A stretch of 43,651 nucleotides of DNA. It comes from Rhodocyclaceae bacterium (GTDB taxonomy: Bacteria; Pseudomonadota; Gammaproteobacteria; Burkholderiales; Rhodocyclaceae). The stretch covers positions 1 to 43,651 of the forward strand of contig VIKE01000035.1 in NCBI GenBank assembly GCA_008080565.1, given 5' to 3'. The first letter of the stretch is position 1, and the number at the start of each line of letters is the position of its first letter. This document shows, one piece after another, positions 36,090-43,651 of the stretch. The translations under genes were made by a program, and so were the position numbers. The notes beneath the pieces were generated by a model. It was not told where the DNA came from. It saw only the letters and a list, made by a program, of their open reading frames with translations, and searched no databases.

Positions 36090-36923
36090 ATGCAAGCTAA
36101 ACGCCTCGACCGACTTTCCGCCCTGCTCCAAGGCCTGGCGCCGCGCGTGCAGGTCAACCTGCCGCCAGCCGGCATCGCCAGCCTTACATTCGCGGCGGAA
36201 GCGCCGCCCTTCCTGCATATCCACTTGCTGGCGGAAGGTGAGATGCGCCTGCAGCTGCGGTCTGCCGCCAGCTTTGCGCTTCAGGCTCCGTGCATCGTCG
36301 TCTGCCGTTCAGACACCGCGCATGCGCTCGAGACTCCCTCGGCAGAAACATTCAGGCGCCTGATGTGCGCCCGCGCCTGGCTCGATGGCCCCGTCGCCCC
36401 GCTGCTGCTCAACGAATTCGCTGCCCCGCTGGTGGTTCCGGTCGACGGCGCCGAGTCCTCACTGCGCCATGTCATCAACCTTATTTCCTCAGAACTGGAG
36501 GCGCCGCGCTGCGGCCAGCCGGCACTGCTCGACCGGGCCGGGGATATCCTGTTCATCGGCCTGCTGCGCCACCTGATCGCCCACCCGAAAACTGCCGGCG
36601 GCCTGTTGAATGGCCTGGCCGACCCGCGCATCGCCCGCGCCCTGGTGGCAATCCATACCAGACCGCAAGATAAATGGACGCTGGAATCGTTGGCCGAAGA
36701 AGCCGGCATGTCGCGCACCGCATTCGCCAACACCTTCCGCGAAGTCATGCGGACTACTCCGGGCAAGTATCTCTCGACCATCCGTCTGGCGATTGCCCAG
36801 CGCGCCGTGCTGTCGGGCAAAGGATTGAAGGCAGCAGCACGGGATGCCGGCTACACCAGCCCCTCGGCACTGTCGCGAGCGTTGTCGAACATCAGCTCCG
36901 CCCCATATCCTTCCACTCCGTAA
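36090..36923 (+). CDS. AraC-family transcription regulator
   Basis: A protein of about 277 residues. The N-terminal cupin-like domain (about 1-160; PPFLHIHLLAEGEMRLQLRS, APCIVVCRSDTAHAL) is of the cupin_6 type. The C-terminal double helix-turn-helix (about 180-270) has WTLESLAEEAGMSRTAFANT, FREVMRTTPGKYLSTIRLAI and LKAAARDAGYTSPSALSRAL. ATG at about 36090 is preferred; an in-frame TTG lies 15 bases upstream. It is divergent from the peroxiredoxin-panE operon, about 140 bases apart, and probably controls it; the effector is unknown. Confidence 0.87.
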   Translation: MQAKRLDRLSALLQGLAPRVQVNLPPAGIASLTFAAEAPPFLHIHLLAEGEMRLQLRSAASFALQAPCIVVCRSDTAHALETPSAETFRRLMCARAWLDGPVAPLLLNEFAAPLVVPVDGAESSLRHVINLISSELEAPRCGQPALLDRAGDILFIGLLRHLIAHPKTAGGLLNGLADPRIARALVAIHTRPQDKWTLESLAEEAGMSRTAFANTFREVMRTTPGKYLSTIRLAIAQRAVLSGKGLKAAARDAGYTSPSALSRALSNISSAPYPSTP

Positions 36924-37061
36924 CCAGACAAGCTGGCGCTCCTGGCTGTCCTCGCCACCATAAACCGGGGCTGGCTTGACGGTGGGCGCCGAATGGCGCT
37001 TTCGTCCGGAGTTGCGGGGCGCTGCCTTTCCCCTTTTCTACAACTGCAATTAGAAAGCTGA

Positions 37062-37088
37062 AATCCCGCTGGTTCAGCCAGCAGGATT
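37062..37088 (-). terminator. Hairpin after the unknown gene at 37091
   Basis: AATCC-GCTGG pairs with CCAGC-GGATT around a 5-base loop with one C/A mismatch, directly after the minus-strand stop. TTTCAGCTTTCT follows, a weak T-rich tail. Confidence 0.5.
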
Positions 37089-37090
37089 GC

Positions 37091-37426
37091 CTACGCCTCG
37101 CCGTTATGCACGGCGCTCAGGCGCTCGGAAACGTATTCGCCGCGCGCCGTCGAGTTGTTTTCCTGGCCGTTCGTGACACACCAGGCGAAGAACTCTTCGG
37201 GAACGATCTGGTATTCCAGGGCCAGCACGCCGGAGCGCTGGAAGTTGCGGCGGGCCAGAACGGCCATCGCCTTCCATTTTTCGAATGACTCTTCGAAACA
37301 GTCGGGATCGACGGCCGTGGCCTTGACCTCGGCCCAGGTTTCCGGGGTGTACCAGGTGACGCCAATGACCAGCGACTGGGTGCGGCGCTTGGCCTTGACG
37401 CTTTGGTAGAGGGTGGGTTTTCTCAT
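37091..37426 (-). CDS. Uncharacterised 111-residue protein
   Basis: Starts MRKPTLYQSVKAKRRTQSLV. Soluble, mixed alpha/beta, aromatic-rich (VIGVTWYTPETWAEVKATAV, FEESFEKWKAMAVLARRNFQ, EYQIVPEEFFAWCVTNGQEN). No signal or membrane helix, and no family recognised. Followed by a terminator-like hairpin and separated from neighbours by more than 160 bases, so it is probably monocistronic. The open frame, GC-consistent codon use and terminator support a real gene. Confidence 0.7.
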   Translation of the reverse strand: MRKPTLYQSVKAKRRTQSLVIGVTWYTPETWAEVKATAVDPDCFEESFEKWKAMAVLARRNFQRSGVLALEYQIVPEEFFAWCVTNGQENNSTARGEYVSERLSAVHNGEA

Positions 37427-37635
37427 GATCGGGATAGGCGGCAGGAGTTATTGAGGAAAGGCCGACAGCCAGCCAGAGAAATCGGCCACTGCAAGGCACC
37501 TCATTAAGCTACAGGTCGCTATCCGGGCACAAGTCCTGCGCAGCTGATTTTTGCAACGGGCTGCCAAATCGGCCAGCCGATTGCCGTCACCTTATCCCGG
37601 TTTGCTTTAGCGCCGTTTGGTGGTTCGCACGAGCC

Positions 37636-38970
37636 TTACGCCCCCTTGTCCGGGACAAACTTCAACACGTTGCCGTTGATGCAATAGCGCTTGTGGGTTG
37701 GTGGCGGGCCGTCGTCGAAGACGTGGCCAAGGTGGATGCCGGAGCTGGCGCTGCGCACTTCGACGCGCTTCATGCCCATGCTGATATCTTCATGCAGGGT
37801 GATGGCTCCGGGCAGCGGGTTGAAGAAGCTGGGCCAGCCGGTGCCGCTCTCGAACTTGGTGTCGCTGCGGAACAGCGCGACGCCGCTGATCGGATCAACG
37901 AAAGTGCCGGGGCGTTTTTCATCGAGATTGGAGCCGGTGCCGGGGCGCTCGGTGCCCTGCTCGAAGGCGATTTTCTGCTGCGCCGGGGTGAGCAGGTGGA
38001 AGCCCAGCCATTTCCAGAAACGCGGTGTTTCGCCGCTGTAGCCGGTGTAACGCGAGACCTCCTTGCCTTTCTCGAAGAGCACCATGGTCGGCGTCGCAAA
38101 CAGCGCTTTTTCCAGAGTCCAGCCGGCCGGCGGCTCGGGGTTCAGGGTACTGACGACGGCGACCGGCGATTGCCAGTGGTCGAGGACGTCGGCCTTGAAC
38201 TTGCGGCAGTAGGCGCAGTCTTCGCCTTCGAAGACGATCAGCTGGCGCTCGAAGTTGAGCGCCTTGGCGTCCAGTCGTGGCGCCTTGACGGCAGCGTTCG
38301 GCATCGGCGTCGCGGCGCCGGCGACCGGGTATTTGACACCCGTGCCGCCCAGACCGCAGTAGCCGTTCGGATTCTTCTGCAGGTAATCCTGGTGGTATTC
38401 CTCGGCCGAAAAATACGTTTTCAGCGGCGCGATTTCGCTGGTGATCTTGCCCTGGCCGGCCGCGCTCAGGGCGCCTTGATAAACGTCGCGAGTTTTAAGC
38501 GCGACGGCCTGCTGGCTATCGCTGTTGGTGTACACCGCGCTGCGGTAGTTGGTGCCGACGTCATTGCCCTGGCGGTTGCCCTGCGTCGGGTCATGGCTTT
38601 CCCAGAACTGGATCAGAACTTTTTCGACATCGACCTTGGCCGGATCGAAAGTGACCTTGACCACTTCGGCATGGTTGCGCTGGGTTGTCTTGCCCCATTG
38701 CAGCTTTTTTTCATGCGCCAGCACTGCATCGTAGGTTCCGGCAATGTCGCCGTTGGCGTAGCCGCTTTCGACATCGAGCACACCGGGAATGGCTGACATG
38801 CGCTTTTCGGCGCCCCAGAAACAGCCCATGCCGAGCACGATGCTCTCGGTAACGGCCGGCATGGCTGGTTTGGCCACCTTGGCGGCGGCTTCGCCATCGG
38901 TGCAGCCGGCGATCAGAAAACTGCTGGAGATGGCCAAAATTAGTCCTTGAACGAATCCTCGGGGTGACAT
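37636..38970 (-). CDS. msrAB: MsrA-thioredoxin-MsrB fusion lipoprotein
   Basis: A 444-residue exported repair enzyme. A lipoprotein signal (lipobox LIAGC, Cys23) targets it to the membrane on the periplasmic side. The MsrA domain (about 44-210) has catalytic GMGCFWGAE with Cys50. A thioredoxin-like domain (about 235-340) has EDCAYCRKF. The MsrB domain (about 345-440) has FESGTGWPSFFNPL, HLGHVFDDGPPPT and catalytic Cys in HKRYCINGNVL; it lacks the zinc CxxC pairs seen in the separate MsrB at 12951. It reduces both S and R methionine sulfoxides in envelope proteins, with the middle domain possibly relaying electrons, as in Neisseria PilB. ATG 38970 gives the signal peptide. Confidence 0.92.
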   Translation of the reverse strand: MSPRGFVQGLILAISSSFLIAGCTDGEAAAKVAKPAMPAVTESIVLGMGCFWGAEKRMSAIPGVLDVESGYANGDIAGTYDAVLAHEKKLQWGKTTQRNHAEVVKVTFDPAKVDVEKVLIQFWESHDPTQGNRQGNDVGTNYRSAVYTNSDSQQAVALKTRDVYQGALSAAGQGKITSEIAPLKTYFSAEEYHQDYLQKNPNGYCGLGGTGVKYPVAGAATPMPNAAVKAPRLDAKALNFERQLIVFEGEDCAYCRKFKADVLDHWQSPVAVVSTLNPEPPAGWTLEKALFATPTMVLFEKGKEVSRYTGYSGETPRFWKWLGFHLLTPAQQKIAFEQGTERPGTGSNLDEKRPGTFVDPISGVALFRSDTKFESGTGWPSFFNPLPGAITLHEDISMGMKRVEVRSASSGIHLGHVFDDGPPPTHKRYCINGNVLKFVPDKGA

Positions 38971-39054
38971 TGCTTGCCTTTCGCTGGCTAGGGAGGCTGA
39001 TCGGACCAATACGCCTGATCACCGCCTTCCGCCTGAAGTGGACGATCTGATTTC

Positions 39055-39576
39055 TCAGTGGTTCCCATTAGTCGCTGGCGACAGGGATTCCTTACAGATG
39101 GATTGAAATCCGATGAATCTGCCCAATTGCGGCAACTCGACCCGCACCCGCGGATAGCTCGCCCCTTCCTTCATCGCATAGCCCAGTCCGGCGCAGATGT
39201 GGCGCGCCGCCGGGTGACCGGTGGCGAGATGTACTTCGCGTATGTCACCGGCCGCTGCGGCGGCCAGCGCCGCGCCGAACAACAACCTGGCCCGGCCTTG
39301 GTGACGCCAGTGCGGCAGCACGCTGGCACCCAGTTCGGCGACCGCTCCATGCACCGCCAAGTGGATGAAGCCGGAAAGCCGGCCATCCGTTTCCTGCGTC
39401 GCCAGACAAAGATCGCTGATGAAGTCGATGCGCCCGGCGTAAGCGACGATGCCGACATCGGACAGCGCCGTGGCAAAGCGGCCATAGCGGTCATCGGCAC
39501 TCAGGGCCAGCAGATGCGCCAGCACCGCCGGGCGGGCCGCCGCCGTCAGCCGGCGCGGCTCGCCATCTCCACTCAA
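39055..39576 (-). CDS. GNAT-family N-acetyltransferase
   Basis: A protein of about 173 residues starting at TTG 39576 (LSGDGEPRRLTAAARPAVLA), overlapping the nrdB stop as TTGA. GNAT signs are FIHLAVHGAVAELGASVLPH (beta4), the acetyl-CoA loop region HWRHQGRARLLFGAAL (RxxGxA-like) and HICAGLGYAMKEG near the C-terminus, plus C-terminal VELPQLGRFIGF. Substrate unknown. It is read in the same frame as the upstream nrdB fragment only because of the nrdB lesion, so it should be treated as its own gene. The start codon is uncertain. Confidence 0.72.
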   Translation of the reverse strand: MSGDGEPRRLTAAARPAVLAHLLALSADDRYGRFATALSDVGIVAYAGRIDFISDLCLATQETDGRLSGFIHLAVHGAVAELGASVLPHWRHQGRARLLFGAALAAAAAGDIREVHLATGHPAARHICAGLGYAMKEGASYPRVRVELPQLGRFIGFQSICKESLSPATNGNH

Positions 39577-40448
39577 TCCCAAGCCAGCGCCCCACCCGTC
39601 TGATACTCGGTGACGCGGGTTTCGAAGAAGTTTTTCTCCTTGCGCAGATTGGCCTGCTCGTCGAGCCAGGGCAGGACGTTTTCGGCACCGGAGAAAGGTT
39701 CGGCGACGCCGACCTGGCGGGCCCGACGGTTGGCGATGAAGCGGAACTGCTGGACATGCAGTTCGGCGTTGTAGCCGAGGATCGGTTCGCGCAGGATGTA
39801 GCCGGCGTAGGCGGTTTCGGCCGCTTCGGCTTCGTCCCACAGCTCGCGCAGAGCGGCCGGGTCGAGCGTCAGGTTTTCCTCGATCAGCAGTTCGCGGATG
39901 ACGCGGATGCCAGGCGCAGTGCAGCACCTCGTCGCGCATGATGTATTGCAGCTGCTCGGCGGCGCCTTTCATGAGGCCGCGCCGTTGCAGCGCAAAGATG
40001 GGGGTGAACCCGTTGTAGAACCAGCAGCCCTCGAAGATAACGGCGAAGAAGAAATAGGAGAGCGCGAATTCGTGCAGGTTGGCGCGGTCGGTGAGGTCGA
40101 AATCGGCGCGCATGACGCGCTCCAGCCGGCGATTGGCGAGCGCGATCTTGCCGTGGATTTCCGGCACGACGCGGTAGCGGTTGTAGATTTCCTGCTGGTC
40201 GAGGCCGAGGCTTTCGATGCAGTGCTGGTAGGTCCAGGTGTGCAGCGCTTCCTCATAGACCTGGCGGGCCTGGTAGATCTGCAGTTCCGGCGCGCTCATC
40301 TTTTCCATGACGGCCAGGCCGATGTTGCGCATGGCCAGGATGTCAGACGTCGTCAGGTAGGCCAGCACGTTTTCGAAGACGTGGCGCTCTGCACTGCTCA
40401 GCTTGTGATGGTAGTCGTGCACATCCTGCGCCATGCCGATTTCCAGCG

Positions 40449-40560
40449 GCGTCCAGTGGTTGCGGTTGGCTTTCAGGAAAAACTCCCAGGCCCACGGGTA
40501 CTTGGCGTCCAGTGGTTGCGGTTGGCTTTCAGGAAAAACTCCCAGGCCCACGGGTACTTG
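40449..40560. repeat. Perfect 56-bp tandem duplication in nrdB
   Basis: The unit at 40449-40504 is identical to 40505-40560. 56 is not a multiple of three, so it breaks the nrdB frame. Confidence 0.95.
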
Positions 40561-40652
40561 AACGGCGCGAGCTGGTTGATGTCGCCCTTGCCATTGACGA
40601 TGCGCTTGTCGGCGGCGTTGATCGGGGCAAGGGCTGGTGCCACCGGCAAAAT

Positions 40653-40702
40653 GCTACGGTCGACTTCGGTTTTTGCCTGTTTTTCAGGGGCGACCGTGGG
40701 TG
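40653..40702 (-). repeat. Dispersed repeat-like element 13, inside the nrdB 5' end
   Basis: On the minus strand it runs from CCCACGGTCGCCCCTGAAAA through CAGGCAAAAACCGA to a terminal GTCGACCGTAG. Both ends carry the ACGGTCG core in opposite orientation. It is read as T-V-A-P-E-K-Q-A-K-T-E-V-D-R-S. The most divergent member, with two core motifs. Confidence 0.5.
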
Positions 40703-40790
40703 TCGGCAGTTCCCAGTCATTGAACAAGGCATTGGGCGATGGGGCATTCATTATTGACGTGCTTTCTTTCTGTGAAATGGATTGATCCGT

Positions 40791-41456
40791 TTATCTCGAT
40801 TCGACCTGCGGCAGATAGGCCGCCGCTGCGTCGAGCAGTGCTTCGGGCAGTGGTGCCGGCTGCCCGACCCCGCGGCAAGACTGCAGAACCAGCCGCGAGA
40901 CGCCCCGACACGCCAGCTGGCATGCCAGCCGGGCAATCGCGTCGGCATCCAGCAGTTCGGTATCGACGGTGCAGCGTATTTCGTGGTCCGTGCCCGCCTT
41001 GAGCAGAACATCTAGCGCAGCAAGCGCGGTTTCGCCGTCGCCGGCGCCGGTGATGCGACGGTAGTCCTCGAACGGCCCTTTGACGTCGAAACCAACCCAG
41101 TCGAGTGTCGGCAGTACGGCAGCCAGACGCTCCGGGTAGATGCCGGCGGTATGCAGCGCCGTGGCAAAGCCCCGCGTCCGAACTTCGCCGATGGCGGTGG
41201 CAAGGCCGCGTTGCAGCAGCGGTTCGCCACCGCTGAAAACGACGCCGTCGAGCAGGCCCCGCCGGGTCTCCAGCCAGCCGAGCACTTCGCTCCAGGGCCT
41301 TTCCCGGCCCTGCGGCGAATGCAGGTGCGGGTTATGGCAATAGCCGCAGCGCCACGGGCAACCCTGGCAGAAGACGACGGCAGCCAGCCGGCCGGGGAAG
41401 TCGATGGTGGTGAATGGCGTCAGCCCGCCCACCGCCAGGGTTTTCCTGTCAGACAC
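40791..41456 (-). CDS. nrdG: Anaerobic ribonucleotide reductase activating protein (radical SAM)
   Basis: A 221-residue radical-SAM enzyme that installs the glycyl radical on class III ribonucleotide reductase. The [4Fe-4S] motif is CPWRCGYC (CxxxCxxC) within FCQGCPWRCGYCHNPHLHSP; VVFSGGEPLLQRG is the SAM-binding GGEP; later VGFDVKGPFEDYRRITGAG. Its ATG at 41456 overlaps the stop of the small glycyl-radical ORF by 8 bases, and nrdB starts 39 bases after its stop. The length is typical for the NrdG2-type activators. Confidence 0.93.
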   Translation of the reverse strand: MSDRKTLAVGGLTPFTTIDFPGRLAAVVFCQGCPWRCGYCHNPHLHSPQGRERPWSEVLGWLETRRGLLDGVVFSGGEPLLQRGLATAIGEVRTRGFATALHTAGIYPERLAAVLPTLDWVGFDVKGPFEDYRRITGAGDGETALAALDVLLKAGTDHEIRCTVDTELLDADAIARLACQLACRGVSRLVLQSCRGVGQPAPLPEALLDAAAAYLPQVESR

Positions 41457-41628
41457 CAGCGGCCGATGCCGGGCATGGTTCGGCGAAGTGCCGGCGTTCG
41501 CCGTGCTCGCTCTGCTTGCCCGGGTTGAACTCGGACACCGGCCGGTGGTAGCCCATGACGCGGGTCCACACTTCGCAGCGCTGGCGTTCGGCGTCGTTCA
41601 GGTGTGCTTGGAGTTTCTTTTCAGACAT
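41449..41628 (-). CDS. Small protein carrying the NrdD glycyl-radical motif
   Basis: A 59-residue ORF starting MSEKKLQAHLNDAERQRCEV and containing WTRVMGYHRPVSEFNPGKQS. RVMGY is the glycyl-radical consensus (candidate Gly26) that normally forms the C-terminus of NrdD. ATG 41628 has AAAGGAAA upstream and is 28 bases after the nrdD stop, in a different frame, so this is not simple stop read-through. It overlaps nrdG by 8 bases. The most likely role is the radical-bearing subunit of a split class III reductase, comparable in principle to YfiD for pyruvate formate-lyase (inference). Confidence 0.78.
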   Translation of the reverse strand: MSEKKLQAHLNDAERQRCEVWTRVMGYHRPVSEFNPGKQSEHGERRHFAEPCPASAAGV

Positions 41629-41656
41629 GGTTTTTTTCCTTTTGCAGTGAAGGGGA

Positions 41657-43651
41657 TTAATGCGCCTGGCCGCGCCGGGCGAGGATTTCGTCATCGCATT
41701 TCGGGCAGAACTCATGCTCGCCGGCCAGATAGCCGTGTTTCGGACAGATCGAGAAGGTCGGCGTGATCGTGATGTAGGGCAGCCGGAAACGCGACAGCGC
41801 CGTACGCACCAATTGCTTGCAGGCGGCAGCGGTCGAGATACGTTCGCGCATGTAGAGATGCAGCACGGTGCCGCCGGTGTAGCGTGTCTGCAGTTCGTCC
41901 TGCCGCATCAGCGCCTCGAAAGGGTCGTCGGTAAAACCGACCGGCAACTGCGACGAATTGGTGTAATACGGCTTGTCCGCCGTGCCGGCCTGCAGGATGC
42001 CGGGCCAGCGTTTGCGGTCCTCCTTGGCGAAACGGTAGGTGGTGCCTTCGGCCGGCGTCGCCTCCAGGTTGTAGAGGTTGCCGGTGGTTTCCTGGTAGTC
42101 GCGCATCCGGTCGCGCAAGCGGTCGAGCAGGCGCAGCGCCAGCGCGTGGCCTTCGGGGCTGACGATATCGGCGGCACCGGCGGTGAAGTTGCGTACCATT
42201 TCGTTGATGCCATTCTCGCCGATGGTCGAGAAATGGTTGCGCAAGGTACCGAGGTAGCGCTTCGTGTAGGGAAAGAGGCCGTCGTCCATCAGGCGCTGGA
42301 CGACCTTGCGCTTGATCTCCAGGCTGTCGCGCGCCATGTCGGCGAGACGGTCGACGCAGGCCATCAGCGCCGCCTCGTCGCCGGCATGCAAATGGCCGAG
42401 ACGGGCGCAGTTGAGGGTCACGACGCCGATCGAGCCGGTCTGCTCGGCCGAGCCGAAAAGGCCGTTACCGCGCTTGAGCAGCTCGCGCAGATCAAGTTGC
42501 AGGCGACAGCACATCGAACGGACATGGTTCGGCTTCATGTCCGAGTTGAGGAAATTCTGGAAGTAAGGCAGGCCGTACTTGGCCGTCATCGCGAACAGCC
42601 GTTCGGCATTGTCCGACTCCCACGGGAAATCCTCGGTGATGTTGTAGGTCGGAATCGGGAAAGTGAAAGCCCTGCCCCGCCGGTCGCCGGCACTCATGAC
42701 CTCGATGTAGGCCCGGTTGATGAGGTCCATCTCGGCCTGCAGCTCGCCGTAGGCGAAGGGCATTTCCGCGCCGCCGATGACCGGCACCTGGTCGCGCAGG
42801 TCTTCCGGGCAGACCCAATCGAAAGTCAGGTTGGTAAAGGGCGTCTGGGTTCCCCAGCGCGAAGGCACGTTGAGGTTGTAGACGAATTCCTGCATGCCCT
42901 GGCGCACGGCGTCGTAGCCGAGGCCATCCTTGCGGACGAAAGGCGCCAGGTAGGTGTCGAAGGAACTGAACGCCTGCGCCCCGGCCCATTCGTTCTGCAG
43001 CGTGCCGAGGAAATTGACCATCTGGCCGAGGGCGCTTGAGAAGTGCTTGGGCGGATCGGCCTCGGGCTTACCGGGCACGCCGTTGAACCCCTCGAACAGC
43101 ACCTGGCGCAGCGACCAGCCGGCGCAATAGCCGGAGAGCATGTCGAGGTCGTGGATATGGATGTCGGCGTCGCGATGCGCCTGGCCGATCTCCGGCGGAT
43201 AGACATGCGACAGCCAGTAGTTGGCGACCACCTTGCCCGACACGTTGAGGATCAATCCGCCCAGCGAATAACCCTGGTTGGCATTGGCCCGCACACGCCA
43301 GTCGGCGCGATCCACGTACTCGTCGATGGCGGTCGCCACGTCCACCAGCGTCCGGCGGTCCTCGCGCAGCCGGTGATGCTGGTCGCGGTAGGCAACGTAA
43401 GCGCGGAAAGTCCGCAAGTGGTTGGCGTCGACCAGGGTCTGTTCGACGATATCCTGCACCTGCTCGACGGTCGGCGCCGAATCGGCATAGCGGTGGCGAA
43501 TCACCTTGAGAACCCGAGCCGTCAGCAGCTGCGCTTCGGCCCCATCGAATTCACCGCTGGCGGCACCGGCGCGAGCCAATGCCGAAGCGATGCGCTCGAC
43601 CTCGAAAGGGACATCGGAACCGTCACGACGCAGGATGCGACGCGGCAGCGA
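41657..43651 (-). CDS. nrdD: Anaerobic (class III) ribonucleoside-triphosphate reductase, catalytic part (partial at window edge, lacks glycyl-radical tail)
   Basis: 664 residues are visible, open to the window edge. The N-terminal ATP-cone (RRDGSDVPFEVERIASALAR to about residue 95) is followed by the ten-stranded barrel with DIHIHDLDMLSGYCAGWSL, VYNLNVPSRWGTQTPFTNLT, RSMCCRLQLDLRELLKRGNG (thiyl Cys region) and SIGVVTLNCARLGHL. The end is a zinc-finger-like ICPKHGYLAGEHEFCPKCDD. The protein stops at ARRGQAH, immediately after the zinc site; the glycyl-radical RVxGY segment, normally next, is on the separate small ORF. It makes dNTPs anaerobically with NrdG. Head of the minus-strand nrdD-small ORF-nrdG-nrdB cluster. 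Confidence 0.93.
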   Translation of the reverse strand, partial: SLPRRILRRDGSDVPFEVERIASALARAGAASGEFDGAEAQLLTARVLKVIRHRYADSAPTVEQVQDIVEQTLVDANHLRTFRAYVAYRDQHHRLREDRRTLVDVATAIDEYVDRADWRVRANANQGYSLGGLILNVSGKVVANYWLSHVYPPEIGQAHRDADIHIHDLDMLSGYCAGWSLRQVLFEGFNGVPGKPEADPPKHFSSALGQMVNFLGTLQNEWAGAQAFSSFDTYLAPFVRKDGLGYDAVRQGMQEFVYNLNVPSRWGTQTPFTNLTFDWVCPEDLRDQVPVIGGAEMPFAYGELQAEMDLINRAYIEVMSAGDRRGRAFTFPIPTYNITEDFPWESDNAERLFAMTAKYGLPYFQNFLNSDMKPNHVRSMCCRLQLDLRELLKRGNGLFGSAEQTGSIGVVTLNCARLGHLHAGDEAALMACVDRLADMARDSLEIKRKVVQRLMDDGLFPYTKRYLGTLRNHFSTIGENGINEMVRNFTAGAADIVSPEGHALALRLLDRLRDRMRDYQETTGNLYNLEATPAEGTTYRFAKEDRKRWPGILQAGTADKPYYTNSSQLPVGFTDDPFEALMRQDELQTRYTGGTVLHLYMRERISTAAACKQLVRTALSRFRLPYITITPTFSICPKHGYLAGEHEFCPKCDDEILARRGQAH

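Larger units (their letters stand above)
39573..40751 (-). pseudogene. nrdB: Class I ribonucleotide reductase beta subunit, disrupted by two lesions
   Basis: Minus strand from ATG 40751 (MNAPSPNALFNDWELPTPTV). Family signs include WEFFLKANRNHWTP, YEEALHTWTYQHC (iron ligands E and H, radical Tyr seven residues after the Glu), FEGCWFYNGF and RDEVLHCA. Lesion 1: 56 bases at 40449-40504 are repeated exactly at 40505-40560, encoding WAWEFFLKANRNHWTP twice and shifting the frame, so the first frame stops at 40473. Lesion 2: near 39912 two bases are missing between CAC TGC GCC and GGC ATC CGC; after it the frame resumes with the normal C-terminus, ending TEYQTGGALAWD. As written the gene cannot give a full protein. 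Residues about 17-33 derive from dispersed repeat 13. Confidence 0.85.

Overview
The window is about 43.7 kb of GC-rich, gene-dense chromosome. Gene content and protein style suggest a betaproteobacterium of the Rhodocyclales (Dechloromonas/Azonexus-like): a DUF3348-DUF802-OmpA-DUF2894 operon, a PEP-CTERM protein, a bacteriohemerythrin regulator, and oxygen-independent beside oxygen-dependent ribonucleotide reductase genes. This assignment rests on recognition of gene families and was not checked by a search. I found no rRNA, tRNA, CRISPR array or intact insertion sequence.

Layout, left to right. 1-773: 5' part of purL, reading out of the window on the minus strand. 1075-5538: four-gene operon pairing a MotA/ExbB/ZorA-like channel protein with a long helical tail (frameshifted here) and a MotB/ZorB-like OmpA protein, plus DUF3348 and DUF2894 proteins. 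5828-6478: PEP-CTERM protein behind a sigma-54 promoter. 6907-11160: very large hybrid histidine kinase. 11451-16889: selO, msrB, an arsC-like gene, then glpK-glpD; glpK lacks an internal segment. 17013-20359: cupin, small membrane protein, DUF4202, secreted protein, and a minus-strand rhodanese/unknown/glutathione-transferase operon. 20624-23545: Crp-PAS regulator, CsbD-like stress protein and an unknown protein. 23638-28373: sbcDC. 28611-30281: HEPN-like protein and alpha/beta hydrolase. 30523-32654: divergent hemerythrin-LuxR regulator and HD-GYP phosphodiesterase around a 16-bp palindrome. 33666-36923: ahpC, a peroxiredoxin-panE pair and a divergent AraC regulator. 37091-38970: unknown protein and an MsrA-thioredoxin-MsrB lipoprotein. 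39055-43651: minus-strand ribonucleotide reductase cluster nrdD, separate glycyl-radical ORF, nrdG, broken nrdB, then a GNAT acetyltransferase.

Functional themes are redox and oxidative stress (two MsrB domains, MsrA, AhpC, a second peroxiredoxin, GST, rhodanese), oxygen-dependent switching (hemerythrin regulator, class I and class III ribonucleotide reductases), glycerol use, DNA repair and signalling.

Two things stand out. First, a short sequence of about 38 bp built on CCACGGTCAACCGGAAAAA recurs at least 13 times, between genes and inside coding sequences, in both orientations and in different reading frames. Second, the operon at 1075-5538 has the architecture of a proton-driven motor of the MotAB/ZorAB kind, with two accessory proteins of unknown function. 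The window also holds several gene lesions (frameshift, in-frame deletion, 56-bp tandem duplication), which are either genuine decay or assembly errors.
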